From positions 1 to 37,594 of the IMG/VR virus record IMGVR_UViG_3300000176_000022: a stretch of 37,594 bases of DNA, one strand, 5' to 3'. Origin of the DNA: a virus. Numbering within the stretch: the stretch's first letter is position 1; each line of letters begins with the position of its first letter. The notes under the pieces are model-generated. The model worked only from the letters and a program-made list of their open reading frames with translations, was not told the DNA's origin and did not search any database. The position numbers and the translations under genes are program-made. This document shows, one piece after another, positions 7,585 to 13,560 of the stretch.

Positions 7585-7847
7585 TGGACGAAGATTTTGA
7601 ATACGATACAGGTCGTGTAATTCCTCGTGATAGTGCTGGTTGGCGTGAATTTGAATTTAACCGTGTCAAAAAAATAAAAGATTTTTTGACGATGGGAAAT
7701 ATTGATCCCGATGATGCATTTTTTAGGGTTCCGTGGCGTGATCAGGCAAAACTCCAACAGCAGCATCCAGCACTTGCAGAAGCTTGGGACCATTATATAG
7801 TTCTGCTATCAATGATATACGAGGAAGAAAATGGAACCAGACCTTGA
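7584..7847 (+). CDS. Small phage protein of unknown function
   Basis: An 87-residue acidic, tryptophan-containing protein (DSAGWREFEFNRVKKIKDFL, VPWRDQAKLQQQHPALAEAW). The ATG shares its first base with the preceding TAA, and the end overlaps the next gene by 17 bases. No motif is recognised. The C-terminal half is probably helical. Confidence 0.65.
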   Translation: MDEDFEYDTGRVIPRDSAGWREFEFNRVKKIKDFLTMGNIDPDDAFFRVPWRDQAKLQQQHPALAEAWDHYIVLLSMIYEEENGTRP

Positions 7848-8052
7848 TATAACGGATGAAGAAGTAGAATATTTGATGTTAAAGTACATCCGTGATCAGA
7901 CCTATGCTGGTCGTGCCGTAATTCCCGCAACGGAAATCTATGAATACTTGCAATGTGAAGCACCTGCCGATGCAGAGCAAATATACATGGTTTTGGTCCC
8001 AGATGCCCTAGAAATCATTAAAAAATACGAAGCTGAACACCCCTTACATTAA
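7831..8052 (+). CDS. Small acidic phage protein of unknown function
   Basis: A 73-residue, strongly acidic protein, mostly helical (DITDEEVEYLMLKYIRDQTY, then YEYLQCEAPADAEQIYMVL). AGGAAGAAA just before the ATG is the ribosome site, inside the previous gene. It closes the 6.1-8.05 kb group of overlapping genes; the next gene has its own promoter. Acidic small proteins of phages are often inhibitors, but nothing specific supports that here. Confidence 0.65.
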   Translation: MEPDLDITDEEVEYLMLKYIRDQTYAGRAVIPATEIYEYLQCEAPADAEQIYMVLVPDALEIIKKYEAEHPLH

Positions 8053-8061
8053 AAATAACCC

Positions 8062-8089
8062 TTGACAAGACCAATAAATATGTTATATT
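8062..8089 (+). promoter_or_regulatory. Early-type promoter, repeated cassette copy 1
   Basis: TTGACA 8062-8067, 16-base spacer, TATATT 8084-8089 with the extended TG at 8081-8082. The downstream TTATAGTCAATTGGAGA is shared with the copies at 12574 and 13504 and contains the Shine-Dalgarno. Confidence 0.85.
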
Positions 8090-8114
8090 AGTTATAGTCA
8101 ATTGGAGAACTACT

Positions 8115-8423
8115 ATGCGCAAGACCCTAGCTATCTTACTTGCAACCGCAACATTAATTACCGCAACAGCGGCCAATGCCGATGACTGGCGTTACCATCA
8201 TGGTCCTCGTCCTGGATATGGCGGTGGTGGTGGTGGCGATTGGGTTGCTCCCCTTGTTGGTGGTTTGATTGTTGGTGGTATTCTAGGCGGCATGGCACAG
8301 CAGAACCAACAGCAGTATTACCCACAGCCACAATATTACCCACAGACATTCTGTCGTTGGGTTCCTATGTATGATGCATGGGGTAATTTCGCAGGTCGCC
8401 AACGCCAATGCTGGCAACAATAA
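8115..8423 (+). CDS. Secreted glycine-rich small protein with signal peptide
   Basis: A 102-residue exported protein. Residues 1-22 form a classical signal peptide: basic MRK, hydrophobic LAILLATATLITATA and a likely cut after ANA. The mature part starts with a His/Gly-rich segment (RYHHGPRPGYGGGGGGDW), then a glycine-zipper-like hydrophobic helix VAPLVGGLIVGGILGGMA at about 43-60, then Gln/Tyr/Pro-rich repeats (QQQYYPQPQYYPQ) and an end with two cysteines. It looks like a bacterial envelope protein and should act in the periplasm or outer membrane. Candidate roles are envelope alteration or superinfection exclusion; neither is shown. It has its own strong promoter and is the only clear Sec substrate in the window. 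Confidence 0.8.
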   Translation: MRKTLAILLATATLITATAANADDWRYHHGPRPGYGGGGGGDWVAPLVGGLIVGGILGGMAQQNQQQYYPQPQYYPQTFCRWVPMYDAWGNFAGRQRQCWQQ

Positions 8424-8432
8424 AGGTATAAA

Positions 8433-8879
8433 ATGGGATTACTCGACAAGCTAATCGGCAAATTAATTAACAAAGACGCTAACGCCTCTTCTGTAACAAC
8501 AGAAAGCGCACCACTAGCCTCTACTCAAACTAGCACAAAACCCAAGAAACCTCGTAAACCAAAAGTAAAAAAGGTTGAAGAGGCACCAGTTGAAGAAAAA
8601 CCAGTAGATGCTCAACCAGAAGTAAAAGTTCTTAAGTTTGATTTTGATCCTGCAAACCCGCAGATTGGGTCTATGGAACTTGATTGGAACGCAGAATTTA
8701 TTGAGATGTTGCGACAAGCTGGTTATCGTGGAGTTAATCCAGAAGCATTGGTAGATGCATGGCTCAATGACATTGCTCGTAATATACTAGCAACTTCACA
8801 GGCCAATGTACAAAATCTTGATGGAAGCCGTTATATCAGTCGCACTGATCTAGGTGACGGCAAAACAGAAGTAAGATAA
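8433..8879 (+). CDS. Phage protein with basic Lys/Pro linker, unknown function
   Basis: A 148-residue protein in three parts: a short N-terminus, a disordered basic then acidic linker at about 30-70 (KPKKPRKPKVKKVEEAPVEE), and a conserved C-terminal domain with ELDWNAEFIEMLRQAGYRG at about 82-100 and VDAWLNDIARNIL after it. The C-terminal domain resembles orphan proteins found in T4-like phages. It starts ten bases after the secreted protein and shares its transcript; AAAGGT is the ribosome site. The linker could bind nucleic acid, which is a guess from charge only. Confidence 0.7.
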   Translation: MGLLDKLIGKLINKDANASSVTTESAPLASTQTSTKPKKPRKPKVKKVEEAPVEEKPVDAQPEVKVLKFDFDPANPQIGSMELDWNAEFIEMLRQAGYRGVNPEALVDAWLNDIARNILATSQANVQNLDGSRYISRTDLGDGKTEVR

Positions 8880-8882
8880 TAC

Positions 8883-8911
8883 TTGACAATTAACCCCTAA
8901 CATACTATATT
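8883..8911 (+). promoter_or_regulatory. Promoter giving a probably leaderless mRNA
   Basis: TTGACA 8883-8888, 17-base spacer, TATATT 8906-8911. The ATG of the RNase H-like gene lies only seven bases after the -10 element, where transcription would normally begin. Confidence 0.75.
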
Positions 8912-8918
8912 AGGTCTT

Positions 8919-9920
8919 ATGAAATATCTTCTCGTAGATACAGCTAATCTGTTCGCTCGTGCTCGTCATAGCAGTGCTCGTGGCGCTGATATGTGGCAGC
9001 GCATTGGTCTTGCGTTGCATGTGACATTCACAAGCATTTTGAAAGCACATCGTCAGCATAAGCCTGACCATATCATCTTTGCACTTGAGTCACGCAGTTG
9101 GCGCAAAGATCATACGGCTAGCTACAAGGCTAATCGTAAAGTAACTAAAGATAAAATGACTGTACGCGAAGCCGAAGAAGACAAAGAGTTTTGGCAGTGC
9201 TATGAAGAGTTGACCAATTGGTTAAATGATCGTACTAATGCAAGCGTTATTAAAGTAGAACAAGCCGAAGCAGATGATATCATTGCTCGTTGGATTGCAC
9301 TGCATCCATCTGATAACCATGTTATTCTTAGCAATGACAGTGATTTTCATCAGTTGTTAGCAGAAAATGTTACTATGTACAATGGGTTAGCCAATCATCA
9401 TATTACCTTAGAAGGCGTATTTGATGACAATAACAAGCCAGTTATTGATAAGCTAACCAAGAAACACAAGACTGTGGGCGACCCTAAGTGGATACTTTTT
9501 GAAAAGTGTATGCGGGGCGATCCTACAGATAATGTGATGTCAGCATGTCCAGGCGTTCGTGTCAAGGGTACAGCCAAGCGGGTTGGACTTACCGAAGCCT
9601 TTGCTGACCGCGACCGTAAGGGCTGGGCGTGGAACAATTTAATGCTACAGCGTTGGGTAGATCATGATGGCGTAGAACATCGCGTTCTTGACCGTTATGA
9701 TGCCAACCGTGTGCTTATTGATCTCACTGCCCAGCCCATAGATATACGGGATAAAATTGATACTGCTTTAATGGCAGTTACTACAAGAGAAAATCGTCAG
9801 ATTGGTACGCAGCTTATTAAATTCTGTGCAAAGTTTGAACTCAACAAGATAAGCGAAAATGTACAGCCTCTGGCAGATGCACTTAGTAAACCACTTATAA
9901 AGGAAACAATACATGCGTAA
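8919..9920 (+). CDS. rnh: RNase H-like 5'-3' nuclease of the FEN family (T4 rnh type)
   Basis: A 333-residue structure-specific 5' nuclease; T4 RNase H (305 residues) removes RNA primers from lagging-strand fragments. Acidic active-site residues are in place: LLVDTANLF with Asp7, the arch entry ALESRSWRKDHTASYKANRK at about 55-74, EQAEADDIIARW with Asp119/120, LSNDSDFHQL with Asp140 and Asp142, and MRGDPTDNV with Asp201 and Asp204. A helix-hairpin-helix-like segment (CPGVRVKGTAKRV) follows. The start is firm because Asp7 belongs to the first strand. The ATG has almost no leader. It overlaps the next gene by 8 bases. It should work with the polymerase and clamp at 1.5-5.7 kb. Confidence 0.92.
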   Translation: MKYLLVDTANLFARARHSSARGADMWQRIGLALHVTFTSILKAHRQHKPDHIIFALESRSWRKDHTASYKANRKVTKDKMTVREAEEDKEFWQCYEELTNWLNDRTNASVIKVEQAEADDIIARWIALHPSDNHVILSNDSDFHQLLAENVTMYNGLANHHITLEGVFDDNNKPVIDKLTKKHKTVGDPKWILFEKCMRGDPTDNVMSACPGVRVKGTAKRVGLTEAFADRDRKGWAWNNLMLQRWVDHDGVEHRVLDRYDANRVLIDLTAQPIDIRDKIDTALMAVTTRENRQIGTQLIKFCAKFELNKISENVQPLADALSKPLIKETIHA

Positions 9921-10122
9921 TTTTTTCGTAAAATATTTTCCGTGGGCAGTTCTCGCGGTTTTTGGATATGAAATTTTTCATTATTGGAATATTGATCAAG
10001 ATCGTGTTTTAATGGACATTGTTGCCGCTATTGGATGGGCATCATTTATTGAAGTTCGTAGTGAATATAATTCGCTATTTGACATGATTGAAGGAAAGAT
10101 TAAAGATGACACTCAAGGCTAA
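9913..10122 (+). CDS. Small membrane protein of unknown function
   Basis: A 69-residue protein with a hydrophobic, aromatic N-terminal half (FFVKYFPWAVLAVFGYEIFH, residues 4-23) and a second mildly hydrophobic stretch (VLMDIVAAIGWASF, about 32-45), followed by a charged tail. At least one membrane span is likely. It starts inside the end of the nuclease gene and ends inside the next gene. Function unknown. Confidence 0.65.
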   Translation: MRNFFVKYFPWAVLAVFGYEIFHYWNIDQDRVLMDIVAAIGWASFIEVRSEYNSLFDMIEGKIKDDTQG

Positions 10123-10585
10123 GAATATTGTAGAAAATCGTTTTTGGATCATTGAAAACGAAAAAGGCGAGCGCATTGGGAACATTGCGCAAACTACTAG
10201 CGGCGTTCGATGCACCGTTAGTGATACCATGGAAGAATTTCCAACTCTACAAGAGATGATGGAAAGAAAAAATATTACTATCTCTAAACGAGCAAAAGAT
10301 TTTAAAAACCCCATTAAGACCAATGAAGTATATGGTTATCCAACCAGTCATACTGCTCATAATCATATTTGGAATGTAAAGTTAAAACTTCCGCTATACA
10401 CTAAGAATGATAAGAGTAGCAGTTTTTATTGTGCAGGTTATTATGTAATTAAATTTGATAATACTTGGACACTTGCGTATTCGCCTAAGTTGATTACTCT
10501 TCAACGATATGAATACTGCGGTCCATTTAAGACTAAGATTGAACAAACAGAACGATTTAGGAATTTAAACAATGAGACCGCCTAA
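10106..10585 (+). CDS. Phage protein of unknown function
   Basis: A 159-residue protein. I chose the ATG at 10106, with AAGGAAAG about ten bases ahead; an in-frame TTG lies at 10088. The N-terminal part (NRFWIIENEKGERIGNIAQT) reads like a short beta domain, the middle is basic (MMERKNITISKRAKDF), and the C-terminal half has many aromatics (YCAGYYVIKFDNTWTLAYSP) typical of a beta-sandwich. No family is recognised. It is in a tight run of overlapping genes. Confidence 0.65.
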   Translation: MTLKAKNIVENRFWIIENEKGERIGNIAQTTSGVRCTVSDTMEEFPTLQEMMERKNITISKRAKDFKNPIKTNEVYGYPTSHTAHNHIWNVKLKLPLYTKNDKSSSFYCAGYYVIKFDNTWTLAYSPKLITLQRYEYCGPFKTKIEQTERFRNLNNETA

Positions 10586-10799
10586 TCTTTTTTGGATAAG
10601 AAAATTTAATGAGCGTGGAAAATCACTTAGTGGAAATAATAAACATCTCATTGATGGCGAAGAACTTCGTAATGTAATAAATGAACTTACAGATTTACTT
10701 GCATACACGCTTGAATTAGAAAGCCAAATTGAAGATTTAAAAAAGAAAATTAATGATAACGAAGTTATTGAAATTGTCATGGAAGGAAAAAATTTTTAA
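10572..10799 (+). CDS. Small coiled-coil phage protein
   Basis: A 75-residue protein. Residues 27-67 form a likely amphipathic coiled coil (EELRNVINELTDLLAYTLEL, then ESQIEDLKKKINDNEVIEI) with heptad-like Leu and Ile. It probably oligomerises. It overlaps the preceding gene by 14 bases. Function unknown. Confidence 0.65.
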   Translation: MRPPNLFWIRKFNERGKSLSGNNKHLIDGEELRNVINELTDLLAYTLELESQIEDLKKKINDNEVIEIVMEGKNF

Positions 10800-10815
10800 C
10801 TGCGCATATTATATT

Positions 10816-10823
10816 GATAAATA
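10816..10823 (+). promoter_or_regulatory. Candidate late promoter (GATAAATA)
   Basis: GATAAATA ends 19 bases before the ATG at 10843, in the only short gap of this run (10800-10842). It differs from the T4 late core TATAAATA in one base. The position fits; the motif alone is weak evidence in AT-rich DNA. Confidence 0.35.
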
Positions 10824-10842
10824 TTAATGCGTAAAATCAACA

Positions 10843-11136
10843 ATGTCAAGACCAAAACCTCAAATTATATTAGAAATAACGAATAAAACTACTTACAAGT
10901 CAGATCAGGTTTTGGCTAGCGAAGGTATTTGGGCTATCTTTTATGATAACAATCCAATTAACTTCAAAACCACTTCTATGTTAGCGCAGTATCCTGGTCC
11001 AAAGTATAAAAAAACAAGTTTTTCAAATCCTGGTCATGCGATCAATCTTTGTAAAAAACTTAACATACAATTTAAAACTACTAAATTTAGCGTAGTGTTG
11101 TTGAACAGTGGACCAACCGTTTACCCAACAAAATAA
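10843..11136 (+). CDS. Phage protein of unknown function
   Basis: A 97-residue basic protein. Strand-rich N-terminus (PQIILEITNKTTYKSDQVLA), a central tryptophan, then YPGPKYKKTSFSNPGHAINL followed by a helix and a last strand (KFSVVLLNSG). The SNPGHAINLCKKLN part looks like a loop plus helix that could bind a ligand. Short proteins of this design recur in T4-like phages; no function is known to me. The end overlaps the next gene by 29 bases. Confidence 0.65.
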   Translation: MSRPKPQIILEITNKTTYKSDQVLASEGIWAIFYDNNPINFKTTSMLAQYPGPKYKKTSFSNPGHAINLCKKLNIQFKTTKFSVVLLNSGPTVYPTK

Positions 11137-11509
11137 AAAATCTAAAACTGAATGGACACATGAGTTATATCATTTAGCCCATGGCGAAGATGCATTTATT
11201 CCAAACATAAATCAAAAAAATATCTATATTCTTTATTGGTACAATAACAATAAAAATTTTGGGTTTAGACTTAATAATACTGCGTTTGAACTAATGCGCA
11301 ATTATGGCTATAAATTTTATGAACATCATATCGATAGACGCAAATATCAAATAAACGGCAAAGAAATTGTGCTGATGGATCGATACCACAATCACCCTTG
11401 GTTTTATCAAATGAGCAAGGGGGAATTATTTCTAATGGATAACGAACTAAGCGTAATGCTGACACTTTGTGACAATAATTTAGGACAAGCCATTCAAAAT
11501 ATGTCTTGA
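11108..11509 (+). CDS. Phage protein of unknown function, GTG start
   Basis: A 133-residue protein rich in Asn, Tyr and His. The frame starts at GTG 11108, overlapping the previous gene. Visible pieces are WTHELYHLAHGEDAFIP at about 16-32, a strand YILYWYNNNKNFGFRLN, and HHIDRRKYQINGKEIVLMDR near 75-94. The HELYHLAH piece has two histidines but does not match the HExxH protease motif. No family is recognised. Its last bases contain the -35 element of the next promoter. Confidence 0.6.
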   Translation: MDQPFTQQNKKSKTEWTHELYHLAHGEDAFIPNINQKNIYILYWYNNNKNFGFRLNNTAFELMRNYGYKFYEHHIDRRKYQINGKEIVLMDRYHNHPWFYQMSKGELFLMDNELSVMLTLCDNNLGQAIQNMS

Positions 11510-11533
11510 CAGATATATAATCCATGCTATATT
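11506..11533 (+). promoter_or_regulatory. Early-type promoter, repeated cassette copy 3
   Basis: TTGACA 11506-11511, 16-base spacer, TATATT 11528-11533 with extended TG at 11525-11526. The leader ATATAAGCAATGGAGA is shared with the copies at 12316 and 12805. Confidence 0.85.
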
Positions 11534-11559
11534 CAAAATATAAGCAATGGAGAAAGGCA

Positions 11560-11679
11560 ATGCGCAGCGCAGAAGCAAGAGAATTAGCAAAACCGCTGTA
11601 TCGTCAGCGAATAGTTCTTGCCAAAAAAGGCAAAGGCAGTTATAATCGCAAGAAGCAAAAGGAAACTAGCAATGACTGA
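11560..11679 (+). CDS. Very small basic protein (39 residues)
   Basis: This 39-residue frame begins at the ATG directly after the conserved leader, with GGAGAAAGG as Shine-Dalgarno, and ends 8 bases inside the next gene. It is highly basic (RQRIVLAKKGKGSYNRKKQK), so RNA or DNA binding is plausible. Placement exactly where all other cassette genes start is the main evidence. It could serve as a leader peptide coupling translation to the 215-residue gene. Confidence 0.65.
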   Translation: MRSAEARELAKPLYRQRIVLAKKGKGSYNRKKQKETSND

Positions 11680-12319
11680 TACCGTTTCTCTCAAAGATGC
11701 CATGACCGCTGCCGTAGCTGCTCAACGGATCAATGGCAAGTATATCAAGCGTTATGATGCCAAAGAAGGTGAATTGGCAAATGGCGCACTTATGCGCGAA
11801 GTTCTTAATCCAGAAATGGTAAACTTTAACCATTTGCCACAAGATATTAATTTGGCCGATGAAATTATTCAATATCTTGACAGCAAAATGATTGAACTTG
11901 TTGCAGGAACTCTTCATGATTATTGGAAGAATTTGGTTCTACTGACCGAACAAAAAGAGATTAATGCCAAGGATTTCAAGACCTTAGCACTGGTTGCCAG
12001 CGTCCCAAACTCCTATAAAAACGCTGTTGATCGGGAAAATTCTCGCGATGAAATTCGCCAAATTTCTGAAAACAGCCGTCATATTGGACAGGTTGGAGAC
12101 AACATCTCCGCAGAAATTACTATTAAATCAGCGGTTTATAGCGCCAATTACAATAAGTGGTACCATACCGCAATTACTGCCGATAATTGCCTTGTTTGCT
12201 TCCCTCTCAGCGAACAACTGGCGCGTGGAACTGTCATTAATTTGACAGCCCGTGTTCACAAGCATGACGACAATAATCAGACCCGTTTGCACTATGTACG
12301 GATCAAAAAAGATGCTTGA
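11672..12319 (+). CDS. Phage protein of unknown function (215 residues)
   Basis: The frame is open further upstream, but the ATG at 11672 follows AGGAAA and overlaps the small basic gene. Residues 1-90 are helical and acidic. Residues 130-215 contain alternating strands (EITIKSAVYSANYNKWYHTA, then NCLVCFPLSEQLARGTVINL, then RVHKHDDNNQTRLHYVRIKK), a pattern that could be an OB-like barrel. A single-stranded nucleic-acid-binding role would fit, but I recognise no family. A cassette-type promoter overlaps its stop codon. Confidence 0.7.
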   Translation: MTDTVSLKDAMTAAVAAQRINGKYIKRYDAKEGELANGALMREVLNPEMVNFNHLPQDINLADEIIQYLDSKMIELVAGTLHDYWKNLVLLTEQKEINAKDFKTLALVASVPNSYKNAVDRENSRDEIRQISENSRHIGQVGDNISAEITIKSAVYSANYNKWYHTAITADNCLVCFPLSEQLARGTVINLTARVHKHDDNNQTRLHYVRIKKDA

Positions 12320-12343
12320 CAACCTTTAAATCCGTGTTATATT
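12316..12343 (+). promoter_or_regulatory. Early-type promoter, repeated cassette copy 4
   Basis: TTGACA 12316-12321, 16-base spacer, TATATT 12338-12343 with extended TG at 12335-12336; leader ATATAAGCAATGGAAAGG. Confidence 0.85.
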
Positions 12344-12373
12344 CATAATATAAGCAATGGAAAGGGATACTCC

Positions 12374-12577
12374 ATGGACCACATCGAAGCCATCCGCATG
12401 GACCTAACCGCCCTAGAAACCACCTATGGACTTTATATGGACACTGGTCGGTATGACGAGGCCAACATGATCTGCAAGGCACTTGATAACAAGTGGAACA
12501 TGCTGGTTGCGGCAATCCGTGCAGAAGACCCACATACCACGGAAGCCGATATCCGCTGCTTTGAAAATAACCCTTGA
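12374..12577 (+). CDS. Small helical acidic protein of unknown function
   Basis: A 67-residue protein, probably all helical (MDHIEAIRMDLTALETTYGL, then RYDEANMICKALDNKWNMLV), acidic overall. It has its own promoter and leader, and the next promoter overlaps its stop. The shape resembles a TPR-like helical hairpin, which suggests a binding protein, but no family is recognised. Codon use has more C at third positions than neighbouring orphans. Confidence 0.65.
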   Translation: MDHIEAIRMDLTALETTYGLYMDTGRYDEANMICKALDNKWNMLVAAIRAEDPHTTEADIRCFENNP

Positions 12578-12601
12578 CAACTCCTAAATCCATGTTATAT
12601 T
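12574..12601 (+). promoter_or_regulatory. Early-type promoter, repeated cassette copy 5
   Basis: TTGACA 12574-12579, 16-base spacer, TATATT 12596-12601 with extended TG at 12593-12594; leader TTATAGTCAATTGATGGAGA. Confidence 0.85.
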
Positions 12602-12630
12602 AAGTTATAGTCAATTGATGGAGAGCACGG

Positions 12631-12801
12631 ATGCGCAATTCTTGGTCATTTTCTCAGTATGTGGAAGAAATCATCACCCTTAGCGAAATCGCTGAAATTC
12701 CTGGCATTGAGGAATCTCGTGCTGCTCTTATCACGGAAATGTGGGCTAAATTTCCTAACGAATGTGTGGCAATTGGTCTCACAGACGGGGTTAAAAAATA
12801 A
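12631..12801 (+). CDS. Very small protein of unknown function (56 residues)
   Basis: An ATG at 12631 follows the conserved leader with GGAGAG ten bases ahead and opens a 56-codon frame ending TAA at 12799-12801. The product is acidic and probably helical (WSFSQYVEEIITLSEIAEIP, then SRAALITEMWAKFPN). It is flanked on both sides by cassette promoters, which makes a real gene likely. No family is recognised. Confidence 0.72.
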   Translation: MRNSWSFSQYVEEIITLSEIAEIPGIEESRAALITEMWAKFPNECVAIGLTDGVKK

Positions 12802-12804
12802 CCC

Positions 12805-12832
12805 TTGACAGCCTTTAAATCTGTGTTATATT
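12805..12832 (+). promoter_or_regulatory. Early-type promoter, repeated cassette copy 6
   Basis: TTGACA 12805-12810, 16-base spacer, TATATT 12827-12832 with extended TG at 12824-12825; leader AATATAAGCAATGGAGAG. Confidence 0.85.
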
Positions 12833-12859
12833 AGTAATATAAGCAATGGAGAGATACAC

Positions 12860-13114
12860 ATGACGCAATCTGAACAAATCTGCTACGGCATGTCCAGAGT
12901 CGATATCCGTGACCAATATATCAACAGCCTCTCTGCCAAAGTGATTGGCATGGAAATGGTTGTCATGAGTATCCTTTCCGATTGTCAGGAAATGATGGAT
13001 AGAAAAAATTCATCAATTCCGTCCCCAAATGTAGATGAATTTATCCGTCAGCAGTTAAATATCGCCAAATTTCTTATAAAAGAAATGATGTTAAATAAAC
13101 CAAAAAGTGCTTGA
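12860..13114 (+). CDS. Small helical protein of unknown function
   Basis: An 84-residue protein rich in Met and Ile (IGMEMVVMSILSDCQEMMDR, then FIRQQLNIAKFLIKEMML), likely two long helices that pair. It has its own cassette promoter; the next promoter overlaps its stop codon. No family is recognised. Phage proteins of this size in early regions often bind host proteins, but this is context only. Confidence 0.65.
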   Translation: MTQSEQICYGMSRVDIRDQYINSLSAKVIGMEMVVMSILSDCQEMMDRKNSSIPSPNVDEFIRQQLNIAKFLIKEMMLNKPKSA

Positions 13115-13144
13115 CAATCCCTAATTCTGTGTTATTGTTATAAT
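13111..13144 (+). promoter_or_regulatory. Early-type promoter, cassette copy 7, variant
   Basis: TTGACA 13111-13116. At the usual 16-base distance stands the poor TATTGT (13133-13138), but a perfect extended -10, TGTTATAAT, stands at 13136-13144, 22 bases from the -35 element. It is the only copy with an altered spacing. Confidence 0.7.
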
Positions 13145-13167
13145 ATAAACAGCAACGGAGATTTCCC

Positions 13168-13494
13168 ATGGATATGCAATCTGGTCTCGCCGCTATCATT
13201 GAAAAGTCCAAAGCCGATTATCTTGCTTGGAATGGCAATCGTACTAGTGATCCAATCGTCGCCAAGATGATTGAAGAATATAATGCCTCCCTCCGCATTG
13301 AAGAAGGCAGCAAGTATTTCAAGATCGTTCAGCGTAATTCGGTGCATTCCTTTGTGGTTAAGAAGGATGGTGGCAAGTTCCGTGCTGGCGATATTTTGAA
13401 ACCTGCCTCTTGGAAGGCTCCTGCTATGAACTTTGCTCGTGGCAATGTTCTTGAAGGTAAACTTGATTGTATCCGTTGGACGGGTGCACTGTAA
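13168..13494 (+). CDS. Phage protein of unknown function
   Basis: A 108-residue protein with a helical N-terminal half (LAAIIEKSKADYLAWNGNRT, then VAKMIEEYNASLRIEEG) and a strand-rich, basic C-terminal half (KYFKIVQRNSVHSFVVKKDG, AGDILKPASWKAPAMNFARG). The C-terminal half ends in DCIRWTGAL, a common ending of small beta domains in phages. Ribosome site CGGAG in the leader. Own promoter, own leader. No function known. Confidence 0.7.
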   Translation: MDMQSGLAAIIEKSKADYLAWNGNRTSDPIVAKMIEEYNASLRIEEGSKYFKIVQRNSVHSFVVKKDGGKFRAGDILKPASWKAPAMNFARGNVLEGKLDCIRWTGAL

Positions 13495-13503
13495 AAAAAG
13501 TCC

Positions 13504-13531
13504 TTGACAGAACAAAATAATATGCTATATT
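13504..13531 (+). promoter_or_regulatory. Early-type promoter, repeated cassette copy 8 (MoxR gene)
   Basis: TTGACA 13504-13509, 16-base spacer, TATATT 13526-13531 with extended TG at 13523-13524; leader TTATAGTCAACTGATGGAGA before the ATPase ATG. Confidence 0.85.
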
Positions 13532-13560
13532 AAATTATAGTCAACTGATGGAGAAACAAA

